19,830 nt of DNA from RGIG7111 sp036839975 (lineage in GTDB: Bacteria > Bacillota > Clostridia > Peptostreptococcales > Anaerovoracaceae). A program made the position numbers and the translations under genes. Where the stretch lies: contig DAISVU010000022.1 of NCBI GenBank assembly GCA_036839975.1, forward strand, positions 1 to 19,830. The letters run 5' to 3'. The notes under the pieces are model-generated. The model did no database searches. It saw nothing but the letters and a program-made list of their open reading frames with translations, and was not told where the DNA came from. This document shows positions 15,308 to 19,830 of this stretch, piece by piece; position 1 is the stretch's first letter; every line of letters starts with the position of its first letter.

Positions 15308-15453
15308 CGGAAACGGTTCGCGTGCAGGACGAAGATTGATTCGAACTTCTGGCGCTCGTCTTACGGCAAGTCATGCGGTATACAAATGATGACTTTACAC
15401 GCGCTTTCTGTAAGAAGACAAATACATACAACAATTGTACAGGGAGATCTATT

Positions 15454-16110
15454 ATGAAAAAAGGAACGGTAGCAGTATCGGTCATTTCGATTGCCGCATT
15501 CTGTGTGCTTGCATATCTGGTGACCGGAAGTTATACACAGAGGTTTGATGACGCATTCAGAGACATGGTATATGCTTTAAGAACAAGTGTGCTTACATTT
15601 GCGGCAAAAGGTTTTTCGTATGCAGGAGATATTCAAGGAGTGGGGGCGGCATGTATAATATTTTTGATTGTTCCGGTGACGCGTAAAAAACTGGGAATAC
15701 CTGTTGCGGCGGTAGTCGTTGTTACGCAGTGCGCGAAGAAAGTCATAAAGATGCTCATAGCAAGACCGAGACCGCCGCTGACAGACAGGCTTGTTTTTGA
15801 GGACGGTTTTTCCTTTCCGAGCGGACATTCGATTACATCTATGGCGATATGCATACTCGCAGTTTACTTTATACAGACTGAGATGAAAAGCAGGGCTGCG
15901 GCCAAGGTGCTGTCAATTTTTATTATCTTGTTCGGCATAGGCATAGGTGCAAGCAGGATTTATCTGGGTGTTCACTACCCGACAGACGTTCTCGGCGCAT
16001 GGTTGCTTTCGTCTGCAGCCGCATTTGCAGCGATCGCAGCTATACAGCATATAAAACGTAAGAGTCCGGAAAGGCTCGAAAACAGACCGAAATATAGAGC
16101 GAAACACTGA
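15454..16110 (+). CDS. PAP2-superfamily membrane phosphatase
   Basis: The 218-residue integral membrane protein carries all three PAP2 phosphatase motifs: K99-x6-R106P (KMLIARPRP), FPSGH with His125 as general acid/base, and S167-R168-x5-H174-x3-D178 (SRIYLGVHYPTD) with the nucleophilic His174. Hydrophobic segments at about 7-24, 62-76, 80-93, 127-141, 152-167 and 180-200 give about six membrane spans, with a basic C-terminus. Such enzymes dephosphorylate undecaprenyl pyrophosphate (BcrC type) or phosphatidylglycerol phosphate at the outer membrane face; which substrate applies cannot be told. The ATG at 15454 has AGGGAG seven bases upstream, whereas the in-frame ATG at 15373 has no such site and would add a hydrophilic stretch unlike the family. 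It is not functionally related to its sulfur-metabolism neighbours. Confidence 0.88.
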   Translation: MKKGTVAVSVISIAAFCVLAYLVTGSYTQRFDDAFRDMVYALRTSVLTFAAKGFSYAGDIQGVGAACIIFLIVPVTRKKLGIPVAAVVVVTQCAKKVIKMLIARPRPPLTDRLVFEDGFSFPSGHSITSMAICILAVYFIQTEMKSRAAAKVLSIFIILFGIGIGASRIYLGVHYPTDVLGAWLLSSAAAFAAIAAIQHIKRKSPERLENRPKYRAKH

Positions 16111-16221
16111 CTGCGATCAAAAAGGACTGGGAAGAGATAAGACTTCTCTTTAAAAATACAGAGAAAAGCCGTATTTGAAATTACAGACAACTCTGGATGT
16201 AACGTATTTTGGAGGTATAAT

Positions 16222-17142
16222 ATGGTATATGATGACATTACTGAGCTGATAGGAAAAACACCGCTTTTAAAACTGAACAGGTACAGTGGAGATAAGGGCT
16301 TTAAGGCGGAGATATACGCAAAACTTGAATATTTCAACCCTGCGGGAAGCATAAAGGACAGAGTCGGCAAGGCGCTGATCGAGGCTGCTGAAAAGGCCGG
16401 AAAGCTCAAACCGGGTGCGACCGTCATAGAGCCGACGAGCGGAAATACAGGCATAGGACTCGCATCTGTCGCGGCAAGCAGAGGCTACAGAGCGATCTTT
16501 ACAATGCCTGAAACGATGAGTATCGAAAGAAGAAAGCTCATCGCGGCATACGGGGCAGAGATCGTACTCACACCGGGTTCTGAAGGTATGAAGGGTGCAA
16601 TCGCGAAAGCCGATGAATTGAACAGTCAGATAGAGGGGAGCTTCGTCCCAGGACAATTCGTAAATCCTGCAAATCCTAAAGCTCATTATGAGACTACAGG
16701 TCCCGAAATATGGGGTGATACGGACGGAAAGGTTGATATATTCGTTTCCGCGGTAGGTACGGGTGGAACGTTGACAGGCATAGCCGCTTACCTTAAGGAG
16801 CAAAATCCGGATATAAAAGCGTATGCCGTGGAGCCGAAAGAATCACCGGTACTTTCAGGAGGACGGCCGGGCATTCACAAGATTCAGGGCATCGGCGCAG
16901 AATTCGTGCCGGAGACACTCGATACGAGTTTATATGACGGAGTCATTACCGTCAGATCGGATGATGCTTTTGAGGCATCGCGGGAATTTGCGGTCAAAGA
17001 AGGTGTGCTCGTGGGGATATCTTCAGGGGCGGCCATATGGGCGGCGGCTGAACTTGCGAAGAAAGATGAAAATATAGGTAAGATTATCGTAACAATACTT
17101 CCGGACTCAGGTGAAAGGTATCTTTCGACAGAACTTTACTGA
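16222..17142 (+). CDS. cysK: Cysteine synthase (O-acetylserine sulfhydrylase)
   Basis: The 306-residue PLP enzyme makes cysteine from O-acetylserine and sulfide. The PLP-binding Lys is Lys45 in NPAGSIKDR, the substrate loop TSGNTG is at 72-77, the phosphate-binding GTGGT is at 179-183, and the C-terminal ISSGAA and PDSGERYLS are conserved. The length and motifs fit CysK rather than cystathionine beta-synthase, which carries extra domains. GGAGG (16211-16215) is six bases before the ATG. The 111-base gap before it holds no clear terminator. Together with metF, the reactivation protein and metH it forms a loose sulfur amino acid neighbourhood, although the phosphatase gene intervenes. Confidence 0.96.
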   Translation: MVYDDITELIGKTPLLKLNRYSGDKGFKAEIYAKLEYFNPAGSIKDRVGKALIEAAEKAGKLKPGATVIEPTSGNTGIGLASVAASRGYRAIFTMPETMSIERRKLIAAYGAEIVLTPGSEGMKGAIAKADELNSQIEGSFVPGQFVNPANPKAHYETTGPEIWGDTDGKVDIFVSAVGTGGTLTGIAAYLKEQNPDIKAYAVEPKESPVLSGGRPGIHKIQGIGAEFVPETLDTSLYDGVITVRSDDAFEASREFAVKEGVLVGISSGAAIWAAAELAKKDENIGKIIVTILPDSGERYLSTELY

Positions 17143-17251
17143 TTCGGAAAGACCGGGGAGATATGCATAAATAAATCGTTGGCAGGCGCCTTAAATCCGG
17201 CATTTTTTGCTTTTTACACAATGAAAAAGGCTGTTTGCGCAATATATGTAA

Positions 17252-17279
17252 TTTACAAAACCGCCTGTGCTAATATAAG
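17252..17279 (+). promoter_or_regulatory. Candidate promoter of the intergenic RNA
   Basis: TTTACA (17252-17257) and TATAAG (17274-17279) each match the sigma-A consensus at five of six positions with a 16-base spacer. The predicted start is near 17286. The preceding 17143-17251 stretch holds no gene; its T-rich parts (about 17203-17216) may help end cysK transcription. Confidence 0.55.
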
Positions 17280-17285
17280 TACATA

Positions 17286-17479
17286 AGGAATTAGAGATGA
17301 CTGTTCAATATGGAAAAAAACCATAGATCAAGAATAGTAAGCGCCCCGTGCATCTGCTGTCAGGGGAAGCAAATGCAGTAGCTGAGTTAAATAAAAACAG
17401 GGGGGTTTTGCATAAATGGAGCGTTTATAAAAGCAACCTTTCAAGGGCGGGGGAAAATACCTTGGAAGGTTTTTAATTT
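17286..17479 (+). ncRNA. Candidate small RNA of about 190 nt (6S-like shape, unidentified)
   Basis: This unit has its own promoter and terminator and no credible ORF; the longest frames are a few codons (for example nine codons from ATG 17297, which does have AAGGA upstream). It can fold into a long rod. Bases 17303-17312 pair with 17411-17422 (with bulges), and AAAACC (17317-17322) pairs with GGTTTT (17404-17409). The A-rich middle is unpaired, and the tip offers CTGCTG (17354-17359) with CAGTAG (17376-17381) or CCCC (17344-17347) with GGGG (17363-17366). Length, rod shape and open centre recall 6S RNA, but no conserved 6S sequence was recognised. SRP RNA, T-box and c-di-GMP riboswitch cores are absent. 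The fold was drawn by eye. Confidence 0.42.
17435..17479 (+). terminator. Terminator of the intergenic RNA
   Basis: AACCTTTCAAGG (17435-17446) pairs with CCTTGGAAGGTT (17460-17471) through 12 pairs including one G-U, followed by TTT, AA and TTT. On the minus strand the same stem is followed by GCTTTTAT, so it could also back up termination of the DUF1846 operon. Confidence 0.75.
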
Positions 17480-17483
17480 CTGC

Positions 17484-17530
17484 AAAAAAACAGTGGATCC
17501 GTGTCTGCTGATGTAAGCGGCAGCGGGATC
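17484..17530 (-). terminator. Possible terminator of the DUF1846 operon
   Basis: Read on the minus strand, GATCC (17526-17530) pairs with GGATC (17495-17499), with an inner GCTG/CAGC helix and asymmetric loops. CACTG and then seven T (17484-17490) follow. The stem begins at the stop codon of the gene. It is imperfect but has the strongest T run in the area. Confidence 0.45.
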
Positions 17531-19046
17531 AGCCGAAGTAAAGATTGGTCGTTATATATTCCGGATCACATGTGACATCGATGCCAAGGCCTCTCAGCGT
17601 CTGTTCGTCCCGGTCACTTAAAATAGCGGTACAGTGCGCTTTGCAACCTCTGAGTTTTGTGAGATTGGCAACTGCAGCCTGCGCTGACGGGTTTGTAGCC
17701 GCGGATATTGTGAGCGAGTTTAATATCTCTTCACAGTTTAAGCTTGTGCGATCTTTCTGCAGCACTTCGACTTTGAATGCCTGTATGTACGAAAGCACCT
17801 GCGGAGAGATAAGGTGTATGGCATCATTTATTCCGGAAAGTTTTTTTACAGCATTAAGTATGGCAGCTGCCGATGCTACCATGCGCCTTGAACTTCTGCC
17901 TGTAACTATAGATCCATCAGGAAGCTCCAGAGCAAGCACTACGATATTTTCATAGTGTTTGCTGTCGCTGCTGCGCTTTTTTTCAGCATAATCTCTTGCC
18001 GGCATGACGACATTTCTGTCTTCGGGCTTTAAGTCGAACTCGTCCATGAGCAGCTTGGATCTTTCAAGGCTTGAGCTTTCGATCCGGCCCTTTTTAAAAT
18101 CAACAAGCGCTATGAGGTAACGGCGTATTATCTCCTGATAAGAAGCTTCTCTCACCGCCTCGTCATCAACAATGCTGAAACCGGCGCAGTTGACACCCAT
18201 ATCGGTAGGGCTCTGGTATTCTGATTCTTTGCCTGTGATTTTTTCTATTATTCTCTTAACTACAGGGAACACTTCGATGTCGCGGTTATAATTGACGGCG
18301 GTTTCACCATATGCGTCCAGATGGAACGAGTCGATCATATTTACATCTTTCAGGTCTGCTGTTGCAGCCTCGTATGCGACGTTTACAGGATGTTTCAGCG
18401 GGAGGTTCCAGATGGGAAATGTCTCAAATTTTGCATATCGTGTTTTGATTAGGAGCCTGCTGTCATGGTAGAGCTGCGAGAGACATGTTGCAAGCTTGCC
18501 GGAGCCGCCTCCCGGACCTGTAACTACCACAAGCGGCTTTGACACTTCAATGCGCGGATTTGCTCCGTAACCTTCTTCGCTTACAATAATATCGACATCC
18601 ATAGGATAGCCTTTAGTGAATTTATGCCTGTATGTCTTTATGCCGCGACGTTCGAGTTTGTTTATGAACATATTTACTGCCGGAGCATCTTCATAGCGCG
18701 TGACAATTACGCTGTTTACCTCAAGCTCATAACGTCTGAATATATCCAGCAGACGTAGGACCTCAAGGTCATAAGTAATACCGAAGTCATGTCTTGTTTT
18801 GTTAGTCGTTATATCTCCTGCATATATGCACATGATTATTTCAGCCTGATCTTTCAGTTTCTGCAGAAGTTTTATCTTTGCGTTTTCGTCAAATCCGGGA
18901 AGAACTCTCATGGCATGTTTGTCCTGTACGAGCTTTCCGCCGAATTCAAGGTAGAGACGTTCGCTGTCTCCTTCGCTGATTCTTTCACGGATATAGCGGG
19001 ACTGCTCATCGATATACTTTTGCGCATCAAAGCCGATCTTGCTCAT
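17529..19046 (-). CDS. DUF1846-family protein of unknown function
   Basis: The 505-residue protein matches the DUF1846 family in length and in its opening (GFDAQKYIDEQSRYIRERI) and the block VVVTGPGGGSGKLATCLSQLYHD. The stretch GPGGGSGK at 177-184 looks like a nucleotide-binding P-loop. Other striking conserved-looking parts are YAGDITTNKTRHDFGITYD, FPIWNLPLKHPVN and SPTDMGVNCAGF. It appears soluble, without signal peptide or membrane segments. Members are widespread in anaerobic and other Gram-positive bacteria, some have solved structures, but I know of no established function. AGGAAG lies nine bases before the ATG. It is the last gene of a minus-strand operon behind a 30-residue membrane peptide and a DUF1934 gene. 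Confidence 0.88.
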   Translation of the reverse strand: MSKIGFDAQKYIDEQSRYIRERISEGDSERLYLEFGGKLVQDKHAMRVLPGFDENAKIKLLQKLKDQAEIIMCIYAGDITTNKTRHDFGITYDLEVLRLLDIFRRYELEVNSVIVTRYEDAPAVNMFINKLERRGIKTYRHKFTKGYPMDVDIIVSEEGYGANPRIEVSKPLVVVTGPGGGSGKLATCLSQLYHDSRLLIKTRYAKFETFPIWNLPLKHPVNVAYEAATADLKDVNMIDSFHLDAYGETAVNYNRDIEVFPVVKRIIEKITGKESEYQSPTDMGVNCAGFSIVDDEAVREASYQEIIRRYLIALVDFKKGRIESSSLERSKLLMDEFDLKPEDRNVVMPARDYAEKKRSSDSKHYENIVVLALELPDGSIVTGRSSRRMVASAAAILNAVKKLSGINDAIHLISPQVLSYIQAFKVEVLQKDRTSLNCEEILNSLTISAATNPSAQAAVANLTKLRGCKAHCTAILSDRDEQTLRGLGIDVTCDPEYITTNLYFG

Positions 19047-19091
19047 AATTTTATCTTCCTCATTGAATCATTTCCCCAAAATCAAATATTA

Positions 19092-19184
19092 TTACAAATA
19101 ATAAATAGCGGCTGTAACGCCGGTCGCAACCATGGCGATAGTAATGGCTAATGCCACGATCCTTGCTGTCTTTTTACTCATCAT
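19092..19184 (-). CDS. 30-residue single-span membrane peptide
   Basis: A short frame encodes 30 residues: a basic start (MMSKKTAR), then a hydrophobic stretch IVALAITIAMVATG and VTAAIYYL to the stop. It would be a one-span membrane peptide with a cytoplasmic basic end; an uncleaved signal-like peptide is the same description. A strong AGGAGG (19195-19200) lies ten bases before the first ATG at 19184; the second ATG at 19181 is also possible. This ribosome site overlaps the stop codon of the DUF1934 gene (TAGGAGG), and the DUF1846 gene starts 45 bases after its stop, so it is in the operon. I do not recognise the family. The good initiation signal and tight packing argue that it is real. Confidence 0.72.
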   Translation of the reverse strand: MMSKKTARIVALAITIAMVATGVTAAIYYL

Positions 19185-19198
19185 AAGATACGTTCCTC

Positions 19199-19654
19199 CT
19201 ACATGACATGAATATCGAGGCGGTTACGCGCCTCTGCAATAAGTCCTTTAAGGCTTATATTATAGTCTATATTAAGGCTGCCTGCATTTTCAAATGTCAG
19301 ATTGTTTTTTATATCGTTTGTCAGTACTTCCATCTCTACGGGACCATAAGGTGTATTATAAAAACCTGTAAAGCGCTTGCCTTTTTTGAAAATGATCCCG
19401 GTGTCGACAGCGATACTTTCACCCATGCGCTTCATGTGAACGGCATCGTCCGCGACTTTCAGCCTTATTTTGCAGTTTTCTAAACCTTCGAGTTCGCCTT
19501 CATCATATACAAGATACAGAGCCTTCCCTTTCTTATACATGTTGCCTTCAGTCACAAATTCAATGTTTCCGTCTGATGCGCCTTCTCCCATGGGCATTCC
19601 TATGATCTTTAAAGTTATTGCTTTCTTTAAAGCTTTTTTCTGTTCCTCTGTCAT
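19199..19654 (-). CDS. DUF1934-family beta-barrel protein (YwiB-like)
   Basis: The 151-residue protein is predicted to be mostly beta strand and fits the DUF1934 (YwiB-like, calycin-type barrel) family. Family-like features are the opening basic helix and strand KAITLKIIGMP, the middle YLVYDEGELEGLENCKIRLKV, TGFYNTPYGPVEMEVLT and the ending LNIDYNISLKGLIAEARNRLDI. Its function is unknown. It has a single Cys and no signal peptide. AGGAGGG (19664-19670) precedes the ATG by nine bases. It is first in the minus-strand operon, with two TATAAT boxes just upstream, and its stop overlaps the ribosome site of the next gene. Confidence 0.87.
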   Translation of the reverse strand: MTEEQKKALKKAITLKIIGMPMGEGASDGNIEFVTEGNMYKKGKALYLVYDEGELEGLENCKIRLKVADDAVHMKRMGESIAVDTGIIFKKGKRFTGFYNTPYGPVEMEVLTNDIKNNLTFENAGSLNIDYNISLKGLIAEARNRLDIHVM

Positions 19655-19675
19655 GTATTTCCACCCTCCTGTGAG

Positions 19676-19715
19676 ATTATATCACGTGTTTTATTATACT
19701 GGATGTGCATGTCAA
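19676..19715 (-). promoter_or_regulatory. Candidate promoter(s) of the DUF1934 operon
   Basis: On the minus strand TTGACA (19710-19715) is followed by TATAAT at 19693-19698 (only 11 bases away, too close) and by a second TATAAT at 19676-19681 that forms an extended -10 (TGATATAAT, 19676-19684). The extended -10 could act alone, with transcription starting almost at the ribosome site. A CACGTG palindrome (19683-19688) lies between the two boxes. Which box is used cannot be told by eye. Confidence 0.4.
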
Positions 19716-19739
19716 ATATATGTATTGTACCACATAAAT

Positions 19740-19830
19740 CGTGTAATATATATATATAATCATAATGAAAAACAAGACATCATATTTTAATCAATATCAA
19801 AAAGCTTTTTAAGCTAAAGGTTCGCCGACC
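19740..19830. other. AT-rich right end, no gene seen
   Basis: This stretch holds a short TA run (about 19746-19758), a perfect AAAAAGCTTTTT palindrome (19799-19810) and a GC-rich last dozen bases. No start with a ribosome site, RNA gene or DnaA box is visible. Confidence 0.5.

Noticed and set aside
15325..15375. tRNA-like GATTCGAAC sequence before the PAP2 gene
   Set aside because: The flanking bases do not form a T-arm stem, and no acceptor, anticodon or D arm can be drawn on either strand.
19740..19830. Terminal inverted repeats or a circular join between the two window ends
   Set aside because: Both ends have a TA run and begin GGTC when read inward, but the following bases match only in part and no long repeat can be drawn.
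1..19830. CRISPR array, prophage, insertion sequence or rRNA genes
   Set aside because: No spaced direct repeats, transposase, integrase or rRNA sequence was seen on either strand.

Overview
The window looks like a chromosomal segment of a low-to-moderate-GC Gram-positive anaerobe in the Clostridia. The evidence is the origin-type gene order dnaN, recF, gyrB, gyrA, an RsbW-type anti-sigma factor beside a SigB/SigF-type sigma factor, strong GGAGG ribosome binding sites, the Clostridia-style split methionine synthase (MetH with a separate reactivation-domain protein), and DUF1934/DUF1846 proteins. A genus cannot be named from the sequence alone. The first bases resemble the unwinding part of a bacterial replication origin, so dnaA probably lies just outside the left edge.

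Layout. 1-81: origin-like tract and dnaN leader. 82-2988: dnaN, a Gln/Asn-rich membrane protein, a strong terminator, and recF. 3079-7840: a perfect terminator, a structured leader, gyrB, gyrA and a palindrome. 7949-9090: overlapping anti-sigma and sigma genes with no anti-anti-sigma gene, although a possible scrap of one lies just upstream. 9172-10155: trpS. 10196-10963 (minus): a PlsC-type acyltransferase. 11124-15254: metF with a promoter and an ACAG-rich leader, a B12-dependent methionine synthase reactivation protein, and a metH that is broken by a frameshift and also seems to lack part of its pterin-binding domain. 15454-16110: a PAP2 phosphatase. 16222-17142: cysteine synthase. 17252-17479: a promoter-to-terminator unit with no credible ORF, probably a small RNA. 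17529-19654 (minus): an operon of a DUF1934 protein, a 30-residue membrane peptide and a DUF1846 protein.

How the genes fit together. The left third is replication and DNA topology: sliding clamp, RecF and both gyrase subunits. The middle carries a small stress-type regulatory module followed by tryptophan charging and phospholipid synthesis. The right third is sulfur and one-carbon metabolism. MetF makes 5-methyl-THF, MetH would pass the methyl group to homocysteine, the reactivation protein would rescue oxidised cobalamin, and CysK makes cysteine. The lesions in metH mean this strain may not make methionine by this route, unless they are assembly errors.

Most of the window is ordinary housekeeping. 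The least explained parts are the 17286-17479 RNA candidate, the gyrB and metF leaders, the cysteine-rich anti-sigma factor without an antagonist, the chained stop/start overlaps before metH, and the tiny membrane peptide. All function calls come from reading motifs; no database search was run.
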